From Leucobacter luti (GTDB taxonomy: Bacteria > Actinomycetota > Actinomycetes > Actinomycetales > Microbacteriaceae), in the NCBI RefSeq assembly GCF_004217175.1, contig NZ_SHKI01000007.1, positions 1-64,000 of the forward strand: a DNA stretch of 64,000 nucleotides. Direction: 5' to 3'. Position 1 is the stretch's first letter. Each line of letters starts with the position of its first letter. Below, piece after piece: positions 8,534 through 16,074 of this stretch. Both the position numbers and the translations under genes were made by a program. The notes under the pieces are model-generated. The model saw only the letters and a program-made list of their open reading frames with translations, did no database searches and had not been told where the DNA came from.

Positions 8534-9337
8534 ATGCGTTCTGCCCCAGAAGCCCTCGTACCGATTGACTGGACCGGCGAGCAGCCGCCGCGCTTCCGGG
8601 GCCCGGCTCCGAAGCACGTGGCGATCGTGATGGACGGCAATGGGCGCTGGGCAAACCACCGCGGGCTCCCGCGTGTGGAGGGCCACCGGATGGGGGAGCA
8701 GGTGCTCCTCGATGTGGTCGCCGGCGCCATCCAGGCCGGGGTCACCCACCTCAGCGTGTACGCGTTCTCCACCGAGAACTGGCGGCGTTCACCCGACGAG
8801 GTGCGGTTCCTCATGGGGTTTAACCGCGACGTGCTGCGCCGGCGGCGCGCGCAGTTGCACTCCTGGAACGTGCGGATGCGCTGGGCGGGGCGCAAACCGC
8901 GGCTGTGGGGCTCCGTGATCAACGAGCTGCGCGCCTCCGAGCGCGTCACCGCGAACAACACCGGGCTCACCCTCACGATGTGCGTCAACTACGGTGGCCG
9001 CAACGAGCTCGTCGACGCGGTGCGCGCCATCGCCGCCGACGTCGAGTCCGGGCGCCTCACACCCGGCGGGATCACCGAGCGGACGCTCGAGCGGCACCTC
9101 TACGTGCCGGAGCTGCCAGACGTCGACCTCTTTCTGCGCAGCTCAGGCGAACAGCGCACCAGCAACTTCATGCTGTGGCAGTCGGCCTACGCCGAGATGG
9201 TGTTCCTCGACACCCTCTGGCCCGACTTCAGCCGCCGCGAGCTGTGGCGCGCGATCATTATCTATCACGATCGGGATCGACGCTTCGGCGGCGCGACCGA
9301 TACTCCGGACGCGCCGACCGGCGGTGCCGCAGAGTAG
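8534..9337 (+). CDS. uppS: Isoprenyl transferase (undecaprenyl/polyprenyl diphosphate synthase)
   Basis: This 267-residue cis-prenyltransferase elongates an allylic diphosphate with IPP to give the lipid carrier for cell-wall synthesis. The diphosphate-binding signature MDGNGRWA lies at residues about 33-40, YAFSTENW follows at about 76-83, and the C-terminal [15 protein letters not shown] motif at about 203-217 binds IPP. The start is ATG 8534, 9 nt after recO, with no Shine-Dalgarno but a well-placed -10 box. Product chain length cannot be read from sequence. Confidence 0.95.
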   Translation: MRSAPEALVPIDWTGEQPPRFRGPAPKHVAIVMDGNGRWANHRGLPRVEGHRMGEQVLLDVVAGAIQAGVTHLSVYAFSTENWRRSPDEVRFLMGFNRDVLRRRRAQLHSWNVRMRWAGRKPRLWGSVINELRASERVTANNTGLTLTMCVNYGGRNELVDAVRAIAADVESGRLTPGGITERTLERHLYVPELPDVDLFLRSSGEQRTSNFMLWQSAYAEMVFLDTLWPDFSRRELWRAIIIYHDRDRRFGGATDTPDAPTGGAAE

Positions 9338-9366
9338 TCACCGGGCCGTGAGAGAATGGCTGGGAT

Positions 9367-10554
9367 ATGACTACCCAGACTCTCCGCGATCCTCGGCTCA
9401 AGATCGGGCCGCTCGAGCTCGACGTGCCGGTCGTGCTCGCGCCCATGGCGGGCATCACCAACACCGCGTTCCGGCGGTTGTGCCGCGAGTACGGCGCCGG
9501 CCTCTACGTGAGCGAAATGATCACCAGCCGCGCGCTCGTGGAGCGCACGCCCGCCTCGCTGCGCCTCATTAAGCACCACGAGAGCGAGACGCCGCGGTCA
9601 ATCCAGCTCTACGGCGTCGATCCGAAGACGGTGGCCGAGGCCGTGCGCTTCCTGGTCGACCAGGATCTCGCCGACCACATCGACCTCAACTTCGGCTGCC
9701 CGGTGCCCAAGGTCACCCGCAAGGGCGGCGGCTCGGCGCTGCCGTGGAAGAGCGACCTGTTCAACGCGATCGTCACCGGCGCGGTTCGCGCGGCGGGGGA
9801 TATCCCGCTCACGATCAAGATGCGCAAGGGCATCGATCAGGATCACCTCACCTACCTCGACGCCGCGCGCGCCGCCGAGGACGCGGGGGTCGCCGCGATC
9901 GCGCTCCACGGCCGCACCGCAAACGAGTTCTACTCGGGCGAGGCTGACTGGTCGGCGATCGCGACACTCAAGGAAACCATCACGAGCGTGCCGATTCTCG
10001 GCAACGGCGACATCTGGTCCGCGGACGACGCGATTCGCATGGTGCGTGAGACGGGCTGCGACGGTGTCGTGGTGGGCCGCGGCTGCCTCGGCCGGCCCTG
10101 GCTGTTCGGCGACCTCGCTGCGGCGTTCCGCGCCGAGGCGGGGGAGCTGTCGCGCGATGAGGCGGAGGCCGCTATCGCGCGCCCGCCGCTCGGCTTCGTC
10201 ATGGCCGCAATGCGGCGCCACACCGAACTGCTCGTCGAGTTCTTCGACGGCGAGGAGGATCGCGCCTGCCGCGATATTCGCAAGCACGTCGCCTGGTACT
10301 TCAAGGGCTACGGCGTGGGCGGCGACACCCGGCGCGCCCTCGCCGCGGTCGAGAGCATCGAGCAGATGGACGAGATCTTCGCCACGATGGACGGCAGCAT
10401 GCCGTACCCGGGCGAGGGCGCCGAGGGCCAGCGCGGTCGCGCCGGCTCACCGAAGCGCGTGCACCTGCCCGACGGCTGGCTCACCAGCCGCACGAGCGAC
10501 AGCATCAACTACGCGGATCTTGCCGAGGCCGAGCGGGATGACTCGGGTGGCTGA
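9367..10554 (+). CDS. dusB: tRNA-dihydrouridine synthase DusB
   Basis: The 395-residue FMN-dependent TIM-barrel enzyme reduces uridine in tRNA D-loops. The catalytic cysteine lies in NFGCPVPK at about residue 112, followed by the RKGGGSALPW loop; GNGDIWS and VVGRGCLGRPW contribute to FMN binding. The ATG at 9367 has little Shine-Dalgarno, and a GAGAAT box lies 9 nt before it. It overlaps dgt by 17 nt. Confidence 0.95.
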   Translation: MTTQTLRDPRLKIGPLELDVPVVLAPMAGITNTAFRRLCREYGAGLYVSEMITSRALVERTPASLRLIKHHESETPRSIQLYGVDPKTVAEAVRFLVDQDLADHIDLNFGCPVPKVTRKGGGSALPWKSDLFNAIVTGAVRAAGDIPLTIKMRKGIDQDHLTYLDAARAAEDAGVAAIALHGRTANEFYSGEADWSAIATLKETITSVPILGNGDIWSADDAIRMVRETGCDGVVVGRGCLGRPWLFGDLAAAFRAEAGELSRDEAEAAIARPPLGFVMAAMRRHTELLVEFFDGEEDRACRDIRKHVAWYFKGYGVGGDTRRALAAVESIEQMDEIFATMDGSMPYPGEGAEGQRGRAGSPKRVHLPDGWLTSRTSDSINYADLAEAERDDSGG

Positions 10555-11806
10555 CCCGGGGCTGCCCCCCGGGTACGGCCCCGCCGATGCGGAGCGTTTC
10601 GTTCCCGAAACGCACGGCGGCGCGCGCAGCGACTTCGCCCGCGACCGGGCCCGCGTGCTGCACTCAAGCGGCTGGCGCCGGCTCGCGGCGAAGACGCAAG
10701 TGCTCAGCCCCACCGCGGGCATCGACTTCGCGCGCAACCGCCTCACGCACTCGCTTGAGGTCGCGCAGATCGGGCGCGAGCTCGCGGTGTCGCTGGGCCT
10801 CGCCCAGGACGTGGTCGACACCGCATGCCTGGCGCACGACCTGGGGCACCCGCCCTTCGGACACAACGGCGAGAAGGCGCTCAACACGTGGGCGAAGGAC
10901 GCCGGCGGCTTTGAGGGCAACGCGCAGACGCTCCGCGTACTCACGCGGCTCGAACCCAAGCGCTTCGGCCCGGACGGCGAGAGCATCGGCCTCAACCTCA
11001 CGCGCGCCACACTTGACGCGAGCTGCAAGTACCCCTGGAGCCTCCCGGAGGCGGCGCCCGGCAGCATGAAGTTCGGGTATTTCGCCGACGATGAGCCGGT
11101 GTTCGCGTGGTTGCGCGCCGGCGCGGCCGAGCGCGTGAAGTGCGCCGAAGCGCAAGCGATGGATCTGTCCGACGACATCGCCTACTCGGTGCACGATTTC
11201 GAGGACGCAGTGGTGAGCGAGTACATCGACCCCGAGATCCTCACGGCGCGCTCCGGCCACGACTCATTGATCCGCGCCGTCTCCGAGTGGGCCGGCGGCT
11301 CGTTCACCAGCGATCAGCTCGGCGCTGCGTACGACCGGATCTCCGAGACGGAGACCTGGCTCACCAGGTGGGACGGCTCGCGCGCGCACCAGGCGCAGCT
11401 CAAGAACTTTACGAGCGACATGATCGGTCGGTTCGCACGCTCCTCCGTGGCGGCCACGCTCGAGGCGGCCGACGGGGCCCCGCTCGCCCGCTACGGCTCC
11501 GGCATCGTGGTGCCCGACGACATCCACGCCGAGATTGCAGTGCTCAAGGGCATCGTTGCCGCTTTCGTGATGGCCAGCGGGCGGCGCCAGCCAACCTACC
11601 GGCGGCAGCGGGAGCTGCTGACCGAGCTGCTCGACGCGCTCTGGGCCGCGGGGGAGTCCGGGCTTGAACCGGCCTTCGCCGCCGACTTCCGCGCAGCATC
11701 CGACGATGCCGGGGCGCGCCGCGCGGTGGTTGACCAGGTCGCCTCGCTCACGGACCAGTCTGCGATCGCCTGGCACAAGCAGTTCTGTGAGGTTCCGCTC
11801 GTCTAA
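10538..11806 (+). CDS. dgt: Deoxyguanosinetriphosphate triphosphohydrolase-like protein
   Basis: The 422-residue HD-domain enzyme hydrolyses dNTPs to deoxynucleosides and triphosphate. The metal-binding H...HD...D set is visible in RLTHSLEVAQ, CLAHDLGHPPFGH and DLSDDIAYSVHD. The start is ATG 10538 inside the end of dusB; GTG 10547 is an alternative three codons later. It lies between dusB and dnaG, a standard actinobacterial position, and may tune dNTP pools for replication. Confidence 0.93.
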   Translation: MTRVADPGLPPGYGPADAERFVPETHGGARSDFARDRARVLHSSGWRRLAAKTQVLSPTAGIDFARNRLTHSLEVAQIGRELAVSLGLAQDVVDTACLAHDLGHPPFGHNGEKALNTWAKDAGGFEGNAQTLRVLTRLEPKRFGPDGESIGLNLTRATLDASCKYPWSLPEAAPGSMKFGYFADDEPVFAWLRAGAAERVKCAEAQAMDLSDDIAYSVHDFEDAVVSEYIDPEILTARSGHDSLIRAVSEWAGGSFTSDQLGAAYDRISETETWLTRWDGSRAHQAQLKNFTSDMIGRFARSSVAATLEAADGAPLARYGSGIVVPDDIHAEIAVLKGIVAAFVMASGRRQPTYRRQRELLTELLDALWAAGESGLEPAFAADFRAASDDAGARRAVVDQVASLTDQSAIAWHKQFCEVPLV

Positions 11807-11811
11807 GCTCG

Positions 11812-11850
11812 GCTCGCTCGGCCGCCGCACTCGGCGGGGGCCGAGCGAGC
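11812..11850. terminator. Strong hairpin between dgt and dnaG
   Basis: Perfect 12-nt arms GCTCGCTCGGCC (11812-11823) and GGCCGAGCGAGC (11839-11850), with further inner pairing, follow the dgt stop by 5 nt. There is no U tract. It also occupies the place where a -35 element for dnaG would be. Confidence 0.7.
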
Positions 11851-11855
11851 GGCGC

Positions 11856-11868
11856 TAAGCTGGCAGCT
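11856..11868 (+). promoter_or_regulatory. Leaderless-type -10 box of dnaG
   Basis: TAAGCT at 11856-11861 is followed by seven bases and then ATG of dnaG at 11869. No Shine-Dalgarno is present. Confidence 0.55.
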
Positions 11869-13731
11869 ATGGCAGGCCGGATCCGCGCGAGCGACGTTGA
11901 GGAAGTGAAGCGACGCACGAACCTCGGTGATCTCGTCGGCGACTACGTCACCCTGAAGAACGCGGGGATCGACTCGATGAAGGGCCTGTGCCCCTTCCAC
12001 GACGAACGCAGCCCCAGCTTCCACGTGCGCCCCGCGCTCGGCTACTACCACTGCTTCGGCTGCGGCGAGTCGGGCGACGCGTTCACGTTCCTGCAGCGCA
12101 TGGACCACCTCACGTTCGCCGAGTCGGTCGAGCGCCTCGCCGCCCGCATTCACTACACCCTCACGTACGAGGAGGGCGGCTACGCCCGCGAGGAAGGCCC
12201 CAATCGCGCGCGACTGCTCGCCGCGAACCAGGCGGCCGCCGCGTTCTACGTCGCACAGCTCGCAAGCGAGGAGGGCGCGGCGGGCCGCGCGTTCCTCGAA
12301 CAGCGCGGCTTCGACCCCGCCGCGGCCGAGCTGTTTGGGGTGGGCTACGCCCCGCGCGGCTGGAACAGCCTCACCGACCACCTCAAGGCGCAGGGATACA
12401 CCCCCGCAGAGCTCGCGCAGGCTGGGCTCGTCTCCGAGGGGCAGCGCGGCGTCTACGACCGGTTCCGCGGCCGCGTAGTCTGGCCCATCCGGGACACGAG
12501 CGGGCAGACGCTCGGATTTGGCGCGCGCAAGCTCTACGACGACGACAACGGCCCGAAGTACCTCAACACTCCCGAGTCGCCCGTTTACCACAAGTCGCAG
12601 GTGCTGTACGGGCTCGACCAGGCGAAGCGCGCGATCTCGCGCGGCAAACGCGCGGTGATCGTGGAGGGCTACACCGATGTGATGGCCTGCCACCTGGCCG
12701 GGATCGACACCGCCGTGGCCACCTGTGGCACTGCGTTCGGCAAGGACCACATCTCGATCCTGCGCCGGATCATGGGCGACGACTCGGCCGCCGAGGTGAT
12801 CTTCACCTTCGACCCCGACGAGGCCGGCCAGAAGGCGGCCCTGCGCGCGTTCAGCGAGGAGAAGCGCTTCACCGCGCAGACCTACGTGGCCGTCGCGCCC
12901 GAGGGATTCGACCCCTGCGACCTGCGACTGCACCGGGGCGACGAGGCGGTCCGAGAGCTCTTCACCCGCAAACAGCCGCTGTTCGAGTTCGCGCTGCGCC
13001 AGGCCGTCTCGCGCTTCGACCTCAACTCGGTCGAGGGCCGCGTGAACGCGCTGCGCGCTGCCGCCCCGATCGTCGCCGAGATCAAGGACCCGTCGCTGCG
13101 CCCCGGGTACGCCCGGGAGCTCGCGCGCATGCTCGGCGTCGAGCTTGGCGAGGTGCAGCACGCGGTGCGCACCGCCGAGCGCACGCCGCAGGCCGCGCGC
13201 CCCGAGCCGCCCGAGCCGCAGCGTCAGGGTGGTCACGCCCCCGCGCCCGCGCAGCCCACCGTGCGGTTGTCGATGCTGCGCAATACCCCCACCACCCGCC
13301 TCGAGCGCGACGCCCTCATGGCGATGCTGCAGCTTGGCGACTCGGTGGGGATCGACCTCATGCAGCAGGCGGTGACCGCGCAGGTGAACGAGCCAAATCT
13401 GCGCGCCGTGCGCGACGCCATCGCGGCGGCGCTCCCGGCGATCGGCACGCCCGCCTGGCTCGACCAGGTGGTGGCAGCCACCCCTGAGTCGCACCGCGGG
13501 CTCGTCCGCGAGCTCGCCGTGGTCCCCATGCCCGAGCGGCGCGCGGAGCACCTTGGCGCCTACGCCAAGGACGTGATCGTGTCGCTTCTCGACCGCGACC
13601 TCGTTGGACTCAAGCAGGAGCTTCTGGCGCGCATGCAGCGAATCGGCGATTCCTCAGACGCGAGCTCACGTCGCCTGCAGGAGCAACTGGTCGCGCTCGA
13701 AGCAGCCCGTCGTGGGCTCCGCGAAGAATGA
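11869..13731 (+). CDS. dnaG: DNA primase DnaG
   Basis: The 620-residue primase makes RNA primers at the replication fork. The N-terminal zinc-binding domain has C41, H44, C62 and C65 (CPFHDERSPSF and YHCFGCG). The TOPRIM domain includes VIVEGYTDVMA near residue 265 and a downstream FDPDEAG acidic motif. The C-terminal third after the Pro-rich linker (about 440-465) is the helicase-binding region. It ends the recO-to-dnaG block; a new promoter follows. Confidence 0.97.
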   Translation: MAGRIRASDVEEVKRRTNLGDLVGDYVTLKNAGIDSMKGLCPFHDERSPSFHVRPALGYYHCFGCGESGDAFTFLQRMDHLTFAESVERLAARIHYTLTYEEGGYAREEGPNRARLLAANQAAAAFYVAQLASEEGAAGRAFLEQRGFDPAAAELFGVGYAPRGWNSLTDHLKAQGYTPAELAQAGLVSEGQRGVYDRFRGRVVWPIRDTSGQTLGFGARKLYDDDNGPKYLNTPESPVYHKSQVLYGLDQAKRAISRGKRAVIVEGYTDVMACHLAGIDTAVATCGTAFGKDHISILRRIMGDDSAAEVIFTFDPDEAGQKAALRAFSEEKRFTAQTYVAVAPEGFDPCDLRLHRGDEAVRELFTRKQPLFEFALRQAVSRFDLNSVEGRVNALRAAAPIVAEIKDPSLRPGYARELARMLGVELGEVQHAVRTAERTPQAARPEPPEPQRQGGHAPAPAQPTVRLSMLRNTPTTRLERDALMAMLQLGDSVGIDLMQQAVTAQVNEPNLRAVRDAIAAALPAIGTPAWLDQVVAATPESHRGLVRELAVVPMPERRAEHLGAYAKDVIVSLLDRDLVGLKQELLARMQRIGDSSDASSRRLQEQLVALEAARRGLREE

Positions 13732-13787
13732 CCCGCGAAGATTCGGTCGCGCGGCGGGCCACCGGGAATCGGCGCGCCCGAATGCCC

Positions 13788-13793
13788 TAGGCT
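13788..13793 (+). promoter_or_regulatory. -10 box for the orphan ABC ATPase
   Basis: TAGGCT lies 50 nt before the ATG of the ATPase gene. The leader also contains the Shine-Dalgarno AAGGAG at 13830-13835. No good -35 is seen. Confidence 0.45.
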
Positions 13794-13843
13794 GACCCAC
13801 ACACCGCAGAATCCCCACACTTGCACCCCAAGGAGCACGTCGT

Positions 13844-14692
13844 ATGGCCCACCCCGACCTGGCCGCGGAACCCACCATCCGCGTCTCCGACCTCTCACTG
13901 TCGTACCCGGCGCACGCCGGCGGGAGAGAGTTCGCTGCCGTCGAGGGGGTCAGCTTTGATGTGCCGCGGGGGGACGTCGTGGCGCTGCTGGGCGAGAGCG
14001 GCTCCGGTAAGTCAACGCTCGCGCGCTTCCTCGCGGGACGGGCCGCCGACGCGGGGGAGAAGGCCGCGCGGATCAAGCTCACCGGCGGGGCGGCAAGCGT
14101 GTTCGACGTGCCCATGCGCAGGCTCAGCGGCCGAACCCGCACCCGGCTCACCGCGTACGTGGGGCACCTCGCGCAGGACGCCGGCGCCACCCTCACCCCC
14201 GAACTCAACGTGGGCGACATCCTCTTCGAGCCGATCGCGGAGCGGAGCAAGAACTTTGACCGCGAGGAGCTCGGGGAGCGCATCGCCGAGATGATGGACA
14301 TCGTCGCGCTCCCGCTCGCAAAGCTGCAGGAGTACCCCTACGAGCTCTCGAAGGGGCAGCGGCAGCGCGTCGCCGTGATGCGTTCCCTCATGCTCGACCC
14401 AGCCCTCCTCATCGCGGACGAGCCGACCCTCGGGGTCGACGCGAACAACCGGCCCCGGATCGTCGAGCTGCTGCGCTGGTACCGCGCCCGCACCAACGCG
14501 ACCATGCTGCTCATCAGCCACGACATCGGCATGCTTGAGGCGCTCGTGCGCGACGTCCTCGTCATGCAGGAGGGGCGACTCGTGGGCCACGGTGAGATCA
14601 ACGAGATCTTCCGGCACGCGGATCACGGCTACGTGCAGCGACTCGCGCAGGCGCTCCGGGCCACCGCCTACGACGAGATCGCCGAGGAGTAA
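13844..14692 (+). CDS. Opp/Dpp-type ABC transporter ATP-binding protein, orphan
   Basis: The 282-residue ATPase resembles the peptide/nickel transporter (Dpp/Opp) class. Walker A is GESGSGKST at residues 50-58, the Walker B segment is LLIADEPT near 187-194, and the H-loop is in LLISHD. The signature motif reads LSKGQRQR near residue 168, with Lys in place of the usual first Gly of LSGGQ, a common variant in this class. No permease or solute-binding protein lies nearby, so partners must be encoded elsewhere, or the protein has a non-transport role. The ATG at 13844 has an AAGGAG Shine-Dalgarno. Confidence 0.85.
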   Translation: MAHPDLAAEPTIRVSDLSLSYPAHAGGREFAAVEGVSFDVPRGDVVALLGESGSGKSTLARFLAGRAADAGEKAARIKLTGGAASVFDVPMRRLSGRTRTRLTAYVGHLAQDAGATLTPELNVGDILFEPIAERSKNFDREELGERIAEMMDIVALPLAKLQEYPYELSKGQRQRVAVMRSLMLDPALLIADEPTLGVDANNRPRIVELLRWYRARTNATMLLISHDIGMLEALVRDVLVMQEGRLVGHGEINEIFRHADHGYVQRLAQALRATAYDEIAEE

Positions 14693-14724
14693 CCGGGCGG
14701 CGCGCCCGGACTACCCAGACCGAT

Positions 14725-14754
14725 TTGCAACCGCTTCTCTCGGCTTGGTACGAT
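14725..14754 (+). promoter_or_regulatory. Promoter of tRNA-Asn
   Basis: TTGCAA (-35, 14725-14730) and TACGAT (-10, 14749-14754) are 18 nt apart and about 21 nt upstream of the mature tRNA. Confidence 0.75.
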
Positions 14755-14775
14755 ATTCAGGTTGCAACGCAATGA

Positions 14776-14848
14776 TCCCCTGTAGCTCAGCTGGCAGAGC
14801 GCTTGACTGTTAATCAGGATGTCGCTGGTTCGAACCCAGCCGGGGGAG
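14776..14848 (+). tRNA. tRNA-Asn (GTT)
   Basis: A complete cloverleaf is present: acceptor TCCCCTG/CGGGGGA (one G-U pair), D-arm GCTCAG...AGAGC, anticodon loop CTGTTAA with anticodon GTT, and T-arm GCTGG-TTCGAAC-CCAGC. The discriminator is G and the CCA end is not encoded. Confidence 0.97.
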
Positions 14849-14854
14849 CGATCA

Positions 14855-14884
14855 CAGCCCTTACCATTAGGTAGGGGCTGTTCG
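14855..14884 (+). terminator. Terminator after tRNA-Asn
   Basis: CAGCCCTTACC (14855-14865) pairs with GGTAGGGGCTG (14870-14880) with one G-U pair and a 4-nt ATTA loop. Only a short U-rich tail follows. Confidence 0.75.
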
Positions 14885-14905
14885 CATTTCACGAGGGAGT
14901 TGCTC

Positions 14906-15475
14906 ATGTCTCACGGAACCGTCATCGCACTTGACCCGGAGCACACCCCGCAGATCGCCTCGTCCGCGTGGCTCGCGCCCGGATCAGTGGTGGTCGGCGC
15001 CGTCACCATCGCCGCCGACGTGAGCGTCTGGTACAACGCCGTCGTGCGCGGCGATTCAGACATCGTGGCGATCGGGCCGCGCAGCAACCTCCAGGACGGG
15101 GTCGTGGTGCACACCCAGCGCGGTGACGCCGCGATCATCGGGGCCGACGTGTCCGTCGGCCACAACGCCGTGGTGCACGGCGCCACCATCGAAGACGGCT
15201 GCCTGATTGGCATGGGCGCCACGGTGCTCAGCGGCGCGATCGTCGGCACCGGCACGCTCGTCGCGGCCGGGGCGCTCGTGCCGCAGGGCGTCACGATCCC
15301 GCCCCACTCGCTCGTCGCGGGAGTGCCGGGGCGCGTCATTCGTGAGCTGCGCCCCGAGGAGCGCGTGTCGGTGCGCGAGAACGCCGAGAACTACCTCGGC
15401 TACACGGCGGATCATCGCGCCGCGACACGCGGCGCAGAAGCCCAGATCGCTGCCGCCGATCCAGATGCACTATGA
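14906..15475 (+). CDS. Gamma-carbonic anhydrase-like hexapeptide-repeat protein
   Basis: The 189-residue left-handed beta-helix protein carries hexapeptide repeats and the three metal-binding histidines of the gamma-carbonic anhydrase family: H69 (VVVHTQ), H86 and H91 (SVGHNAVVHG). Family members hydrate CO2 or are catalytically silent relatives; many in actinobacteria are annotated gamma-CA family protein. The ATG at 14906 has a CGAGGGAG Shine-Dalgarno. The stop codon TGA is embedded in the -10 box of the following tRNA-Gly. Confidence 0.9.
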   Translation: MSHGTVIALDPEHTPQIASSAWLAPGSVVVGAVTIAADVSVWYNAVVRGDSDIVAIGPRSNLQDGVVVHTQRGDAAIIGADVSVGHNAVVHGATIEDGCLIGMGATVLSGAIVGTGTLVAAGALVPQGVTIPPHSLVAGVPGRVIRELRPEERVSVRENAENYLGYTADHRAATRGAEAQIAAADPDAL

Positions 15476-15476
15476 T
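15471..15476 (+). promoter_or_regulatory. -10 box of tRNA-Gly overlapping an upstream stop codon
   Basis: TATGAT contains the TGA stop of the preceding gene and lies 24 nt before the tRNA, leaving a short 5' leader for RNase P. Confidence 0.55.
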
Positions 15477-15500
15477 CGGGGAGGCGCTTTCAAGCGCTGC

Positions 15501-15574
15501 GGGGATGTAGCTCAATGGTAGAGCCTCAGTCTTCCAAACTGATTACGCGGGTTCGATTCCCGTCATCCCCTCCA
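15501..15574 (+). tRNA. tRNA-Gly (TCC)
   Basis: Acceptor GGGGATG/CATCCCC, D-arm GCTCAATGGTAGAGC, anticodon stem TCAGT/ACTGA around loop CTTCCAA (anticodon TCC) and T-arm CGGG-TTCGATT-CCCG form a full cloverleaf. Discriminator T is followed by an encoded CCA. Confidence 0.97.
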
Positions 15575-15577
15575 CTG

Positions 15578-15607
15578 CAGATCCCTCGGCCTCGGCCGGG
15601 GGATCTG
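15578..15607 (+). terminator. Terminator after tRNA-Gly
   Basis: CAGATCCCTCGGCC pairs with GGCCGGGGGATCTG around a 2-3 nt loop, then TTG. It starts 3 nt after the tRNA's CCA. Confidence 0.8.
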
Positions 15608-15657
15608 TTGCGTGTGGGGCACGCGGCCCCGCGCGCCCCACCCCGCACCGAGCGCCT

Positions 15658-15720
15658 CGCCGAGTGTCGCCAAACACCCCCTTCGCGAGCGAGCACGGGG
15701 AGGTGTGGCGACACTCGGCG
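15658..15720. repeat. Inverted repeat in the tRNA-Gly/tRNA-Pro spacer
   Basis: The 362-nt spacer 15575-15936 has no supportable gene. It holds perfect 14-nt arms CGCCGAGTGTCGCC (15658-15671) and GGCGACACTCGGCG (15707-15720), whose pairing extends inward with a bulge (ACACC/GGTGT). The rest is extremely GC-rich with many CGC/GCG runs. A TAGACT box at 15878-15883 could drive tRNA-Pro, and AAAACC-TCTG-GGTTTT forms a 16-nt hairpin abutting the tRNA-Pro 5' end (15921-15936). Confidence 0.75.
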
Positions 15721-15936
15721 CGGGGCGCGCACTGTCCGCGGCGCGACGAGCGTGCGCCGCAGCGCGGCGGGCTGTGCGGCGCGCGGCGGGCCAGGTGCGA
15801 CTCCGGGTGTGCCTCCGCGCGCAACGCCGAGCGCAACGCCGGAGGCGCGGCTGTGCACTGATCCGGACTGTTTCAGCTAGACTTGCTCAGGTTGCGCGCG
15901 TGACCGCGTGTTTCGTCTGTAAAACCTCTGGGTTTT

Positions 15937-16011
15937 CGGGGCGTAGCTCAGCTTGGCTAGAGCGCCCGCTTTGGGAGCGGGAGGTCGCAGGTTCGAATCC
16001 TGTCGCCCCGA
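15937..16011 (+). tRNA. tRNA-Pro (TGG)
   Basis: Acceptor CGGGGCG/CGCCCCG, D-arm GCTCAGCTTGGCTAGAGC, anticodon loop TTTGGGA with anticodon TGG between CCCGC/GCGGG stems, and T-arm GCAGG-TTCGAAT-CCTGT are all present. Discriminator A; CCA is not encoded. Confidence 0.97.
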
Positions 16012-16074
16012 CGAGGATCACCAGATCCGTACAGGCTGATATGCAGCAAGATTTCCGATCATTGAGAGGCCAAA

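Noticed and set aside
11803-13551. 582-codon frame antisense to dnaG
   Set aside because: Shadow of dnaG codon bias; no start signal and no family resemblance.
15526-15858. Minus-strand frames across the tRNA-Gly/tRNA-Pro spacer
   Set aside because: They run through the tRNA-Gly gene and consist mainly of Arg/Ala/Pro/Gly codons expected from GC-rich non-coding DNA.
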